Shown: piece by piece, positions 8,701 through 16,632 of the stretch | How the letters are laid out: the number at the start of each line of letters is the position of its first letter | How positions within the stretch are numbered: the first letter of the stretch is position 1 | Assembly: GCF_000953855.2 (NCBI RefSeq) | Contig: NZ_DF970159.1 | Span: 1-60,464 of the forward strand | Direction: 5' to 3' | Length of the DNA stretch: 60,464 bases | DNA from: Mizugakiibacter sediminis | Lineage (GTDB): Bacteria > Pseudomonadota > Gammaproteobacteria > Xanthomonadales > Rhodanobacteraceae | Program-made: the position numbers and the translations under genes | Notes under the pieces: generated by a model | Database searches by the model: none | Seen by the model: only the letters and a program-made list of their open reading frames with translations | What the model was told of the DNA's origin: nothing

Positions 8701-8861
8701 GCGCGGGCGAGCACCTGCGCGCGTTCGGCCGGCGGCAGTTCCGCCTGCGCCAGCAGGTCGTTGACCGCCTCGGTCTCGTCGCGCGACCACGCCGCGGTGA
8801 TGCGCGCGCGCGCGGCGTCGGCGGCGCCGGGCAGTTCGGGAGAAAGGATCTCGGCGTTCAC
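5709..8861 (-). CDS. putA: bifunctional proline dehydrogenase / L-glutamate gamma-semialdehyde dehydrogenase
   Basis: About 1050 residues. It oxidises proline to pyrroline-5-carboxylate with FAD and then to glutamate with NAD. The proline dehydrogenase half carries VRLVKGAYWDSEIKRAQ, the RKPNTDVSYLACARRML segment and FATHNAHT. The dehydrogenase half carries ISPWNFPLAIFMGQVTAAL, the catalytic Glu in AETGGQNA and the catalytic Cys in DSAGQRCSAARV. It lacks the N-terminal ribbon-helix-helix DNA-binding domain of the enterobacterial trifunctional PutA: family-like sequence begins at once with ILSPELPGAADAARARI. The start is uncertain. GTG at 8861 fits the family, a second in-frame GTG lies at 8867, and the frame stays open to 8945. 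It is divergent from the cox locus. Confidence 0.95.
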   Translation of the reverse strand: MNAEILSPELPGAADAARARITAAWSRDETEAVNDLLAQAELPPAERAQVLARAADLVARVRAKAADQSAVESFMRQYDLSSEEGVLLMCVAEALLRIPDSATADKLIRDKLGEADWKKHLGGSDSLFVNASTWGLMLTGKLVQLAEETRRDFAGALKRLIARAGEPVIRLAVRQAMRIMGHQFVMGRTIEEALDRAAEKGNAVYRYSYDMLGEAALTAPDAARYLGAYKAAIVALGRRGPWQDVLDAPSISVKLSALHPRYEVAKRARVRAELTPALLELAQLAKAQGIGMTVDAEESDRLELSLDVIGAVFADPSLEGWNGFGLAVQAYQKRAPFVIDWLAETARRTGRRWCVRLVKGAYWDSEIKRAQEGGLAGYPVYTRKPNTDVSYLACARRMLDVGSECIYPAFATHNAHTIAAIHHYAQGRPYEYQRLHGMGADLYAEVVGPERLNVPCRVYAPVGSHEDLLPYLVRRLLENGANTSFVNRVVDEDVPIRDLVADPCETSRGFVSKPHPRIPQPVALYGELRKNSMGVNLANDNELKALADAVNAARAPWSAAPLVPGASSGGPTVQVADPAKRSRTVGSWQAADAATVERALANAVAAQPQWDRLPAASRAAILEHAADLLEQRRGEFIALAVREAGKTIPAAIAEVREAADFCRYYAAMARKLFAHPEQLPGPTGESNQLFLNGRGVFVCISPWNFPLAIFMGQVTAALVAGNSVIAKPAEQTTLIAYQATKLLREAGVPEAVLQLLPGDGATVGAALTRDPRVAGVAFTGSTETAWAINRALAARNAPIAALIAETGGQNALIADSSALPEQLVKDAIASAFDSAGQRCSAARVLFVQDDIADKVIAMLAGAMDELKVGDPGLLSTDIGPVIDADACSVLAAHAERMRGEAKLIKEVALPAECAEGTFFAPRAYEIPSLDVLKREVFGPVLHVIRWKASELDRVIDAINATGYGLTLGIHSRIDATVEHIQKRVRAGNCYVNRNQIGAVVGVQPFGGEGLSGTGPKAGGPHYLLRFATERTLTINTTAAGGNASLLTLGE

Positions 8862-9020
8862 GGGCACTCGTTCGGGAGTTGGCGCGCGCCGCGGCGGACG
8901 CCGGCGCGAACGCGCGATTGTAGACGCCGCCCCGATGGGGGCCAAGTGAACGGCGCGCGCGCGGCAGGATGTCGCATGGCCGGCCGGATTGACCGCGATC
9001 AGGGCGCGCGCCGGCCGTCC

Positions 9021-9050
9021 TTGCTCCGCGCCCGGCCGGGGCTCTATCCT
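9021..9050 (+). promoter_or_regulatory. candidate sigma-70 promoter of the DUF2244-cox operon
   Basis: TTGCTC (9021-9026) and TATCCT (9045-9050) are separated by 18 bases and lie 20 bases upstream of the first possible start of the DUF2244 gene. This is the only reasonable -35/-10 pair seen between putA and the cox operon. It is a sequence-only prediction. Confidence 0.4.
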
Positions 9051-9070
9051 TACGCAGTTTCGGGCCCGCT

Positions 9071-9601
9071 GTGATCCCCATGATCGTGCAGGAGCCGGCT
9101 TCGGCGTTGGCGGAGCGTGTGACGGTCTGGCTGCGGCCGAACCGGGCGCTCAGCAAGCGCCACCTGCGCCGCCTGGTGCTGGCGCTGGCGGCGGCCGCGC
9201 TGGGCACGGCCTGGCTGGGATCGTTTCAGGGCAACGTGTACGCGCCGCTGTTCGCGCTGGCCGAGATTCCGGCCGTGGCGTTCGCGCTGGGCCTGGCCTG
9301 GCGCGCCGGCGAGCGCGGCGAACGCATCACGCTGGACGCGGATGCGCTGGAGGTATGCGCGTTCCCCGGCGGGCGCGCGGGGACGCGCTTCCCATCCTAT
9401 TGGGTGCGCGTGCAGCTGCGGCCCGGACGCGGGCGGCAGCGGTTGCTGCTGGCCTCGCACGGGCGCGAGCTCGAGGTCGGCGCGTTCCTGGCCGACGCCG
9501 AGCGCGAGGAGCTGCTGCGGCGACTGCGGTCGCTGCTGGCCGAACGCACCGGTGCGGGGCATCGACAAACGGGTTCACCAGACTCAGGGTGCAAGACATG
9601 A
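9071..9601 (+). CDS. DUF2244 domain-containing membrane protein
   Basis: Up to 176 residues from a GTG at 9071; an in-frame ATG at 9080 would give 173. The VTVWLRPNRALSKRHLRRL opening followed by two membrane spans (LVLALAAAALGTAWLGSF and ALFALAEIPAVAFALGLAW) and a soluble C-terminal half is the DUF2244 pattern. Its stop overlaps the coxB start by four bases (ATGA), so it is the first gene of the cox operon. The family is often found beside cytochrome oxidase genes, but its role is not known. Confidence 0.85.
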   Translation: MIPMIVQEPASALAERVTVWLRPNRALSKRHLRRLVLALAAAALGTAWLGSFQGNVYAPLFALAEIPAVAFALGLAWRAGERGERITLDADALEVCAFPGGRAGTRFPSYWVRVQLRPGRGRQRLLLASHGRELEVGAFLADAEREELLRRLRSLLAERTGAGHRQTGSPDSGCKT

Positions 9602-10509
9602 AATTTGGCGGCATCTGGCGAAAGGCGGGGGCTTGGATGGCGGCGGCGGGGATGCTCGCGAGCGGTGTCGCGTCGGCCAACCCGCAGCCCTGGCAGCTCA
9701 ACCTGACCGCGGGCGTCACCGACACCTCGCACAAGGTCTACGCGATGCACATGGCCGCGTTCTGGGTGTGCGTCGGCATCGGCATCGTCGTGTTCGGCGC
9801 GATGATCGTGGCGATGGTGCGCTTCCGGAAGTCGAAGGGCGCGGTGGCGGAGAAGTGGAGCCACAGCACCAAGCTCGAGCTGCTGTGGACGGTGATCCCG
9901 GTGCTGATCCTGATCGGCCTGGCCTGGCCGGCGACGAAGACGCTGATCTACATGGCCAGCACCGGCAGCGCCGACATGACGGTGAAGATCACCGGCTATC
10001 AGTGGAAGTGGCGCTACGATTACGTCGATTACCAGGGCAAGCCGGTCAACCGCGTCGGCTTCATCTCCAAGCTGGACGCGCAGAGCGACCGCATCCGCCA
10101 GCTCGGCTCCGGCCTCGACCCGTGGTCGGCGAAGGACGCCGACGGTTACAACGACTACCTGCTGAACGTCGACCACCCGCTGGTGCTGCCGGCCGGCGTC
10201 AAGGTGCGCTTCGTGGTCACCGCCGACGACGTCATCCACGCCTGGTGGGTGCCGCAGCTCGGCTGGAAGCAGGATGCCATCCCCGGCATCATCAACGACC
10301 AGTGGACCAAGATCGACGAGCCCGGCATCTACCGCGGCCAGTGCGCCGAGCTGTGCGGCCAGGACCACGGTTTCATGCCAATCGTGGTCAAGGTCGTGCC
10401 GAAGGCGGAATTCGAGCAGTGGCTGGCCGCGCAGGAAGCGGCCGGCGCCACCGAGCAGGCCGCGCGCACCGCGCAGGCGAACGTCCCGGCCCGCGCGGGC
10501 CAGGGTTGA
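9598..10509 (+). CDS. coxB: cytochrome c oxidase subunit II
   Basis: A 303-residue protein with a signal sequence (MKFGGIWRKAGAWMAAAG onward), two membrane spans (FWVCVGIGIVVFGAMIVAMV and TVIPVLILIGLAWPAT) and a periplasmic cupredoxin domain. The CuA ligands are visible: the His of DDVIHAWWVP, then CAELCGQDHGFM. The aromatic electron-entry motif appears as GYQWKWRYDY. There is no C-terminal cytochrome c domain, so this is an aa3-type rather than a caa3-type subunit. It receives electrons from cytochrome c and passes them to subunit I. It overlaps the DUF2244 gene and is followed 35 bases later by ctaD. Confidence 0.97.
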   Translation: MKFGGIWRKAGAWMAAAGMLASGVASANPQPWQLNLTAGVTDTSHKVYAMHMAAFWVCVGIGIVVFGAMIVAMVRFRKSKGAVAEKWSHSTKLELLWTVIPVLILIGLAWPATKTLIYMASTGSADMTVKITGYQWKWRYDYVDYQGKPVNRVGFISKLDAQSDRIRQLGSGLDPWSAKDADGYNDYLLNVDHPLVLPAGVKVRFVVTADDVIHAWWVPQLGWKQDAIPGIINDQWTKIDEPGIYRGQCAELCGQDHGFMPIVVKVVPKAEFEQWLAAQEAAGATEQAARTAQANVPARAGQG

Positions 10510-10544
10510 ATCGAACCGGATCGCATTAGACAGAGGTGCAGGTC

Positions 10545-12155
10545 ATGGCTACGCACGCGGCCACCCACGACCACCACGACGAGAAGCCGGAAGGTTTCCT
10601 CGACCGCTGGCTGTTCACCACCAACCACAAGGACATCGGCACGCTGTATCTGGTGTTCGCCTTCATCATGGTCTGCATCGGCGGCGCCATGTCCGGGGTG
10701 ATCCGCGCCGAGCTGATGAAGCCCGGCATGCAGCTGGTGCAGCCGTACTTCTTCAACGAAATGACCACCATGCACGCGCTGGTGATGATCTTCGGCGCGA
10801 TCATGCCGGCGTTCGTCGGCCTGGCGAACTGGATGGTGCCGCTGATGATCGGCGCGCCGGACATGGCGCTGCCGCGCATGAACAACTGGTCGTTCTGGAT
10901 CCTGCCGTTCGCGTTCGCGCTGCTGCTGTCGACGCTGTTCATGGCCGGCGGCGCGCCGGCCGGCGGCTGGACCATGTATCCGCCGCTGGTGCTGCAGGGC
11001 GGCAACGCCATCGCCTTCATGATCTTCGCCATCCACCTGATGGGCATCAGCTCGATCATGGGCGCGATCAACATCATCGCCACGATCCTGAACATGCGCG
11101 CGCCCGGCATGGACCTGCTGAAGATGCCGCTGTTCGTGTGGACCTGGCTGATCACCGCCTTCCTGCTGATCGCGGTGATGCCGGTGCTGGCCGGCGCGGT
11201 GACCATGCTGCTCACCGACAAGTACTTCGGCACCAGCTTCTTCAACGCCGCCGGCGGCGGTGACCCGGTGATGTACCAGCACATCTTCTGGTTCTTCGGG
11301 CACCCCGAGGTCTACATCATGATCCTGCCGGCGTTCGGCATCGTCTCGGAGATCATCCCGACCTTCGCGCGCAAGCCGCTGTTCGGCTACCGCGCGATGG
11401 TGTACGCCACCGCCTGCATCGCGTTCCTGTCGTTCATCGTCTGGGCGCACCACATGTTCACGGTCGGCATGCCGCTGGGCGGCGAGCTGTTCTTCATGTA
11501 CGCGACCATGCTGATCGCGATCCCGACCGGCGTGAAGGTGTTCAACTGGGTCACCACCATGTGGCGCGGCTCGCTGACGTTCGAGACGCCGATGCGGTGG
11601 GCGATCGCCTTCGTCATCCTGTTCACCATCGGCGGCTTCTCCGGCGTGATGCTGGCGATCGTGCCGGCCGACTTCCAGTACCAGGACACCTACTTCGTGG
11701 TGGCGCACTTCCACTACGTGCTGGTGACCGGCGCGCTGTTCTCGATCATCGCCGCGATCTACTACTGGTGGCCGAAGTGGACCGGCCGCATGTACAACGA
11801 GAAGTGGGCCAAGTTCCATTTCTGGTGGAGCATGGTGTTCGTCAACGTGCTGTTCTTCCCGCAGCACTTCCTCGGCCTGGCCGGCATGCCGCGTCGCATC
11901 CCGGACTACAACGTCGCCTTCGCCGACTTCAACTTCATCAGCTCGATCGGCGCGTTCGGCATGCTGCTGACGCCGATCATGTTCTTCTTCATCCTCTGGC
12001 ACTCGAAGAAGTACGGCGCCAAGGCCGACGCGCGCTCGTGGGAAGGCGCCAAGGGCCTGGAGTGGACGGTGCCCTCGCCGGCCCCGCACCACACCTTCTC
12101 GACGCCGCCGGTGATCGACGACAGCGCGCTCGCGCACGGCGACGTGACGCACTGA
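10545..12155 (+). CDS. ctaD: cytochrome c oxidase subunit I
   Basis: A 536-residue polytopic subunit that carries heme a and the heme a3-CuB centre where oxygen is reduced and protons are pumped. Visible landmarks are TTNHKDIGTLYLVF at the first span, FWFFGHPEVYIMILPAFG with the His-Tyr pair, WAHHMFTVGM for the CuB histidines, and VVAHFHYVLVTGA for the heme ligands. The N-terminus is His-rich (ATHAATHDHHDEKPEG). An ATG with AGAGG nine bases upstream fixes the start; a GTG nine bases earlier is less likely. It is co-transcribed with coxB. Confidence 0.97.
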   Translation: MATHAATHDHHDEKPEGFLDRWLFTTNHKDIGTLYLVFAFIMVCIGGAMSGVIRAELMKPGMQLVQPYFFNEMTTMHALVMIFGAIMPAFVGLANWMVPLMIGAPDMALPRMNNWSFWILPFAFALLLSTLFMAGGAPAGGWTMYPPLVLQGGNAIAFMIFAIHLMGISSIMGAINIIATILNMRAPGMDLLKMPLFVWTWLITAFLLIAVMPVLAGAVTMLLTDKYFGTSFFNAAGGGDPVMYQHIFWFFGHPEVYIMILPAFGIVSEIIPTFARKPLFGYRAMVYATACIAFLSFIVWAHHMFTVGMPLGGELFFMYATMLIAIPTGVKVFNWVTTMWRGSLTFETPMRWAIAFVILFTIGGFSGVMLAIVPADFQYQDTYFVVAHFHYVLVTGALFSIIAAIYYWWPKWTGRMYNEKWAKFHFWWSMVFVNVLFFPQHFLGLAGMPRRIPDYNVAFADFNFISSIGAFGMLLTPIMFFFILWHSKKYGAKADARSWEGAKGLEWTVPSPAPHHTFSTPPVIDDSALAHGDVTH

Positions 12156-12217
12156 GCACAGCCAGCCTGCCGCTTCCCGCATGGCGGGTAGCGGCGGCGG
12201 AACCTCGGCAGCCAGCG

Positions 12218-12346
12218 ATGAACCGCACTCCCGCCAGCCACGATCCGCAAGCGCGCCGCGCCGGCGTGCGCCGCACGGTGTGGATCGCGGCCGGCGTCGC
12301 CGTCGCGCTGTTCCTGCTGATCATCCTGAAAGGGGTGACCGCATGA
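12218..12346 (+). CDS. small single-span cytochrome oxidase assembly protein
   Basis: A 42-residue open frame between ctaD and ctaG: a basic N-terminus (MNRTPASHDPQARRAGVRR), one membrane span (WIAAGVAVALFLLIILKG) and a stop that overlaps the ctaG start (ATGA). Its place and shape match the tiny proteins annotated as cytochrome oxidase small assembly proteins in this locus of other proteobacteria. It probably helps CtaG or the oxidase core in the membrane. The function is inferred from context only. Confidence 0.75.
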   Translation: MNRTPASHDPQARRAGVRRTVWIAAGVAVALFLLIILKGVTA

Positions 12347-12930
12347 GCGCCGATCCGCGCGAGCGCGCGCGGCGCGGCAGCGCGCGCATCATCCGCGTCG
12401 CGCTGGCGGTCGGCGCGGTGATGTTCCTGTTCGGCTTCGCCTGCGTGCCGATCTACCGCATCGTCTGCACGCACGTGCTCGGCATCAAGCTGGACGAAGG
12501 CCCGGCCAGCGCCGGCAAGGTCGACGCGTTCCAGGTCGACGCCTCGCGCGAAGTGACCGTGGAGTTCGTCGGCAACGTCAACAGCGCGCTGCCCTGGCAG
12601 TTCGCTCCCGAGAAGGTGCGCATCAGCGTGCACCCCGGGCAGATGACGCTGGCCTGGTTCGACGCGCAGAACGTCTCCGACCGCGCGATCACCGGCCACG
12701 CCGTGCCGAGCGTCGCGCCGAACACCGCTTCGCTGTACTTCAACAAGGTCGAGTGCTTCTGCTTCACCGACCAGACGCTGCAGGCGGGCGAATCGCGGCG
12801 CATGCCGGTGCGCTTCGTCGTCGACCCGCGCCTGCCGGCGAACATCAAGACGCTGACGCTTTCCTACACCTTCTACGAAAACGAACTCGCCGAGCGGCGC
12901 GCCGCGCAATCCGCGGCGCCGGCGGGTTGA
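12343..12930 (+). CDS. ctaG: cytochrome c oxidase assembly protein CtaG (Cox11-type)
   Basis: A 195-residue membrane-tethered copper chaperone that delivers copper to the CuB site of subunit I. One N-terminal span (VALAVGAVMFLFGFACVPIYRIVC) anchors an immunoglobulin-like periplasmic domain. The copper-binding motif appears as VECFCFTDQTL, with the typical FNK just before it. PWQFAPEKVRISVHPGQ is also family-typical. It overlaps the small assembly protein and precedes ctaE by 30 bases. Confidence 0.96.
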   Translation: MSADPRERARRGSARIIRVALAVGAVMFLFGFACVPIYRIVCTHVLGIKLDEGPASAGKVDAFQVDASREVTVEFVGNVNSALPWQFAPEKVRISVHPGQMTLAWFDAQNVSDRAITGHAVPSVAPNTASLYFNKVECFCFTDQTLQAGESRRMPVRFVVDPRLPANIKTLTLSYTFYENELAERRAAQSAAPAG

Positions 12931-12960
12931 TCAGGCAACACACCCATCGGGGAACCCAGC

Positions 12961-13824
12961 ATGGCTCAGCAAGGTGCTTACTACGTCCCGCACGGCAGCA
13001 GGTGGCCGATCGTCGGCTCGATCGGCCTGTTCACCACCGTGTTCGGCGCGGCGCATTGGATCAACGGCAACGACGGCTGGCGCTGGGTGATGTTCGCCGG
13101 CATCGCCGTGCTGCTGGTGATGATGTTCGGCTGGTTCGGCACGGTGATCCGCGAGTCGATCGGCGGCATGTACAACCGCCAGGTCGACACCTCGTTCCGC
13201 ATGGGCATGATCTGGTTCATCTTCTCCGAGGTCATGTTCTTCGGCGCCTTCTTCGGCGCGCTGTTCTACGCGCGCTCGCTGTCGGTGCCGTGGCTGGGCG
13301 GCGAGGGCCACGGCGCGCTAACCCACGACGTGCTGTGGAGCAGCTTCACCGCGGCCTGGCCGACCAACGGCCCGCAGGGCATCGGCGGCGCCTTCGAGAC
13401 GATGGCGCCATGGGGCATCCCGCTGCTGAACACGCTGCTGCTGCTGAGCTCCGGCGTGACCATCACCATCGCCCATCACGCGCTCAAGGCCGGTCAGCGC
13501 AAGAAGCTGCTGGCCTTCCTCGCCGCCACCGTGCTGCTCGGCGCGACCTTCCTGTTCTTCCAGGCGCACGAGTACATCGAGGCCTACACGCACCTCAACC
13601 TGACGCTGCAGAGCGGCATCTACGGCTCGACGTTCTTCATGCTGACCGGCTTCCACGGCCTGCACGTGACGCTCGGCGCGATCATGCTGACGGTGATCTG
13701 GTTTCGCTGCGCCAAGGGCCACTTCGACAAGGAGCACCACTTCGGCTTCGAGGCGGTGGCCTGGTACTGGCACTTCGTCGACGTGGTCTGGCTGGGCCTG
13801 TTCATGTTCGTGTACGTCCTCTGA
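12961..13824 (+). CDS. ctaE: cytochrome c oxidase subunit III
   Basis: A 287-residue subunit with about seven membrane spans. Landmarks are FRMGMIWFIFSEVMFFGAFF, the QAHEYIEAYTHLNLTLQSGI segment containing the conserved Glu region, and the C-terminal FEAVAWYWHFVDVVWLGLF. Subunit III stabilises subunit I and its proton uptake. It is the last gene of the plus-strand core operon and is followed by a terminator hairpin. Confidence 0.97.
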   Translation: MAQQGAYYVPHGSRWPIVGSIGLFTTVFGAAHWINGNDGWRWVMFAGIAVLLVMMFGWFGTVIRESIGGMYNRQVDTSFRMGMIWFIFSEVMFFGAFFGALFYARSLSVPWLGGEGHGALTHDVLWSSFTAAWPTNGPQGIGGAFETMAPWGIPLLNTLLLLSSGVTITIAHHALKAGQRKKLLAFLAATVLLGATFLFFQAHEYIEAYTHLNLTLQSGIYGSTFFMLTGFHGLHVTLGAIMLTVIWFRCAKGHFDKEHHFGFEAVAWYWHFVDVVWLGLFMFVYVL

Positions 13825-13850
13825 GCCGGACGCTGCGCGCAGGAACGCGA

Positions 13851-13882
13851 CGGGCCGGCTGCGAAGCCGGCCCGGTCGTTTC
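13851..13882. terminator. terminator hairpin between ctaE and the DUF2909 gene
   Basis: A perfect 10-bp stem, CGGGCCGGCT (13851-13860) with AGCCGGCCCG (13865-13874), closes a GCGA loop. It is followed on the plus strand by GTCGTTTCC, a weak U-tract. It sits in the gap where ctaE and the opposite-strand DUF2909 gene converge. Confidence 0.6.
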
Positions 13883-13921
13883 CAGGAGGCGCGCCGGCGC
13901 CGCGCGGTCCGCAGGGCGGGC

Positions 13922-14137
13922 TCAGCCGCCGATGTCGTGCGGCCGCAGCCAGCCCGCCCAGATGCCGATGATCACCATCAGGATCAGCAGCAGCGACAGG
14001 CCGATGCGGCGCGTCAGCGCCCACACGGTGCGCTTGGTCTGGCCGCGGTCGGTCATCATGAAGTACAGCGCCTGGCCGAGGTTGAACAGCACCACCAGCA
14101 GCAGGACCACCAGCGCGTATTTGTACAGGGTCGCCAT
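13922..14137 (-). CDS. DUF2909 family twin-membrane-span protein
   Basis: A 71-residue protein with two membrane spans (ALVVLLLVVLFNLGQALYFMM and IGLSLLLILMVIIGIWAGW) joined by a short basic loop, DRGQTKRTVWALTRR. This matches the DUF2909 (twin transmembrane) family, which recurs between the oxidase core genes and surf1. It is transcribed against the operon, so it has its own promoter; AGTATA at 14168-14173 reads as TATACT on its strand and could be its -10. The role is unknown. Confidence 0.8.
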   Translation of the reverse strand: MATLYKYALVVLLLVVLFNLGQALYFMMTDRGQTKRTVWALTRRIGLSLLLILMVIIGIWAGWLRPHDIGG

Positions 14138-14196
14138 GCCATGAATCCGGCGAGTGAGCGGGCGCGCAGTATACCCGGGCGCGGAGCGCGGCCCGC

Positions 14197-14928
14197 ATGA
14201 TGCGGCTGCGCCGGCCGTCGTGGTTCGCGCTGACGCTGACCCTGGTCGGCGTGGTTTTGTTCGTGCGTCTGGGCATTTGGCAGCTCAACCGCGCCGACGA
14301 GAAGGAAACGCTGCTGCGACGGTTTGCCGCGGCCGCGCAGGCGCCGCTGCAGGACTTCGCCGACGTGGTCGGCCACGCGGCGCCCGACCGCTATCCGCAC
14401 GTGCGCGTGCACGGCCGCTTTCTGCCGCGCGAGTATCTGCTCGACGACCAGATCGTCGGCGGCCAGGTGGGCGTGCGCGTCTACGCGCCGTTCGCGCCCG
14501 CTGCGGGCGACACCCTGCTGCTGGTCAACCTGGGTTTCCTGCCGCGGCAGGGCGCGCAGCAACGCCTGCCCGACCTGCCGCCGCTGCCCGCCGGCGAAAC
14601 CACGCTGACCGGCCTGTACGCGCCGCCGCCGTCCGCCGGCCTGAAGCTCGGCGGCAACGCGCTGCCGCGCGAGCCGCGCTGGCCGAAACTGACCATCTAC
14701 ATCGACCTCGACGCGATCGGTGCGGACCTCGGCCGCCGCCTGTATCCGCGCGTGCTGCTGCTGGACAAGGACCCGGCCAGCCCGTACGTGCGCCTGTGGA
14801 CGCCCGACTTCATGCCGCCGGCGCGGCACCGCGGCTACGCGCTGCAGTGGTTCTCGTTCGCCATCGCCGCGGTGGTGATCTTCCTCGTGCTGCACCGGCG
14901 GCGCGACAACGATGAGGCATCGCGATGA
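14197..14928 (+). CDS. SURF1 family cytochrome oxidase biogenesis protein
   Basis: A 243-residue protein with one N-terminal and one C-terminal membrane span and a periplasmic domain between them. VVLFVRLGIWQLNRADEKETLL is the typical first span and exit, LLVNLGFLPR is the conserved centre, and HRGYALQWFSFAIAAVV is the second span. SURF1 proteins bind heme A and help insert it into subunit I. It overlaps the next gene by four bases (ATGA) and starts a second cluster devoted to assembly and heme A. Confidence 0.93.
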   Translation: MMRLRRPSWFALTLTLVGVVLFVRLGIWQLNRADEKETLLRRFAAAAQAPLQDFADVVGHAAPDRYPHVRVHGRFLPREYLLDDQIVGGQVGVRVYAPFAPAAGDTLLLVNLGFLPRQGAQQRLPDLPPLPAGETTLTGLYAPPPSAGLKLGGNALPREPRWPKLTIYIDLDAIGADLGRRLYPRVLLLDKDPASPYVRLWTPDFMPPARHRGYALQWFSFAIAAVVIFLVLHRRRDNDEASR

Positions 14929-15473
14929 CTCCGCCCCGCCGCCCGCGCCTGCAGTTGCTGTTGCTGCTCGGCGTGTTCGCCGCCCCGTTCCTGCTCGCCC
15001 TGCTGCTGGTGCGCGGCGGCTGGCTGCCGGGGACGAAAAGCTACGGCACGCCGGTGCTGCCGCAGCGGAGCCTGCTCGACGCGCCGGTGACGCTCGTCGA
15101 CGGCGGCCGCTACGCCTGGAAGGACGCCAGGCCGCGCTGGACGCTGGCCGTGTTGCCGGGACCGGACTGCGCCGCGGCGTGCGCGCGCGAACTCGCCCTG
15201 CTGCAGGCCGTGCGCGTGCGCATCAACAAGAAGGACGTGCAGCTGCGCCTGCTCTATCTCGGCGCGCCGCCCGCCGACGCGCAGGCGCGCGCGTTGCTGG
15301 CGGGCTGGGCGGTCGGCCGCGACGACGCCGGCCGGCTGGCGGCGTTCCGCCCCGCGCGCGCCGACAGCCTCGCCGCCGTGCTGGTGGAGCCCGACGGCAC
15401 CGCGCTGACCGCGTACCCCGCCGGCTACGATGCCGAATTGCTGCTCAAGGATCTGCAGAAGGCGATCAAGTGA
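14925..15473 (+). CDS. Sco-like thioredoxin-fold membrane protein of the cox cluster
   Basis: A 182-residue protein with one N-terminal membrane span ([23 protein letters not shown]) and a thioredoxin-like domain. A CxxxC pair is present ([15 protein letters not shown]), as in Sco copper chaperones. The His expected near the C-terminal strand is absent: the matching stretch reads [14 protein letters not shown]. It may therefore act as a thiol reductase or a degenerate copper chaperone for CuA rather than a full Sco. It overlaps SURF1 by four bases and heme A synthase by one. Confidence 0.7.
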   Translation: MTPPRRPRLQLLLLLGVFAAPFLLALLLVRGGWLPGTKSYGTPVLPQRSLLDAPVTLVDGGRYAWKDARPRWTLAVLPGPDCAAACARELALLQAVRVRINKKDVQLRLLYLGAPPADAQARALLAGWAVGRDDAGRLAAFRPARADSLAAVLVEPDGTALTAYPAGYDAELLLKDLQKAIK

Positions 15474-16624
15474 TGCCGCGCCGCCCGCTCTCCCTGCCCG
15501 CGAAACTGGCCTGGTTCGCCGCCGCGTTCGCCTTCTGCGTGATCGTGTTCGGCGCGTTCGTGCGCCTGTCCAACGCCGGCCTGTCCTGCCCGGACTGGCC
15601 GACCTGCTACGGCCAGGCCACCTGGCCGACGCACGCGCACGAGATCGCGCGCGCCAACGAGGCGTTCCCGACGCGTCCGGTCGAGGCCGGCAAGCCGTGG
15701 CGCGAGCAGTTCCACCGCATGATCGCCGGCACGCTCGGCGTGCTGGTGCTGACGCTGGCGCTGGTCGCGGTCTGGCGGCGGCCGCGGGCGCGCGCGCTGG
15801 TGCTGCTCGCGGCGGCGGCGGCGGCGCTCGGCGTCGGCCTCTACATGGGCGGCCGGCACGCGGCATCGGCGCTGCTGTCGGCGGCGGCGATCGGCTTGCC
15901 GCTGGCGGTGGCGCTGCGCCTGCCGCGCGCGGCGCCCTGGCGGCTGGCGGTGGTGGCGCTGGCGGTGATCATCTTCCAGGCGATGCTCGGCATGTGGACG
16001 GTGACGCTGCTGCTGAAGCCGATCGTGGTGATGGGCCACCTGCTGGGCGGCCTGACCACCTTCGCGCTGCTCGCCTACGCGGCGCTGCGGCTCTCGCGCG
16101 TCGGCGCCGACGGCGAGGAGTTCGCGCGCCTGCGCCGCTTCGTCGCGCTCGGCGTCGTGCTGCTCGCCGGCCAGATCGCGCTGGGCGGCTGGACCAGCGC
16201 CAACTACGCGGCGCTGGCCTGCGGCTACGGCGGATCGGCCTTTCCGCACTGCCTCGGCCAGTGGTGGCCGGCCACCGATTTCCGCCAGGGCTTCGTGCTG
16301 TGGCGCGAGATCGGCGTCAACTACGAAGGCGGCGTGCTCGACCTGCCGGCGCGCACGGCGATCCAGCTGGCGCATCGCCTCGGCGCGCTGGTGGTGTTCT
16401 GCTATCTCGGCTGGCTGGCGCACCGCGCCGCGCGCGCTGGTTTGCGCGGCTACGGCGTCGCGCTCGGCGCGGCGCTGCTGGCGCAGGTGGCGCTCGGCAT
16501 CGGCAACGTGACGCTCGGCCTGCCGCTGCCGGTGGCGACCGCGCACAACGCCGTCGCCGCGCTGCTGCTGTTCGCGCTGCTGGCGCTGCTGGCGCGCACG
16601 CAACGCCGCCTGGATCCCGCCTGA
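15473..16624 (+). CDS. ctaA: heme A synthase (COX15/CtaA)
   Basis: A 383-residue protein with about eight membrane spans that oxidises the C8 methyl of heme O to give heme A. The conserved sites are visible: [18 protein letters not shown] near the N-terminus, [38 protein letters not shown], and two late histidines in [12 protein letters not shown] and [13 protein letters not shown]. The ATG overlaps the preceding stop by one base. It works directly after the next gene's product in heme A synthesis. Confidence 0.95.
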   Translation: MPRRPLSLPAKLAWFAAAFAFCVIVFGAFVRLSNAGLSCPDWPTCYGQATWPTHAHEIARANEAFPTRPVEAGKPWREQFHRMIAGTLGVLVLTLALVAVWRRPRARALVLLAAAAAALGVGLYMGGRHAASALLSAAAIGLPLAVALRLPRAAPWRLAVVALAVIIFQAMLGMWTVTLLLKPIVVMGHLLGGLTTFALLAYAALRLSRVGADGEEFARLRRFVALGVVLLAGQIALGGWTSANYAALACGYGGSAFPHCLGQWWPATDFRQGFVLWREIGVNYEGGVLDLPARTAIQLAHRLGALVVFCYLGWLAHRAARAGLRGYGVALGAALLAQVALGIGNVTLGLPLPVATAHNAVAALLLFALLALLARTQRRLDPA

Positions 16625-16632
16625 GGTCCGCC

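Noticed and set aside
5799-9074. Very long plus-strand open frame opposite putA
   Set aside because: It is antisense to a well-supported gene and its protein is only Arg/Ala/Gly/Val-rich shadow sequence typical of high-GC DNA.
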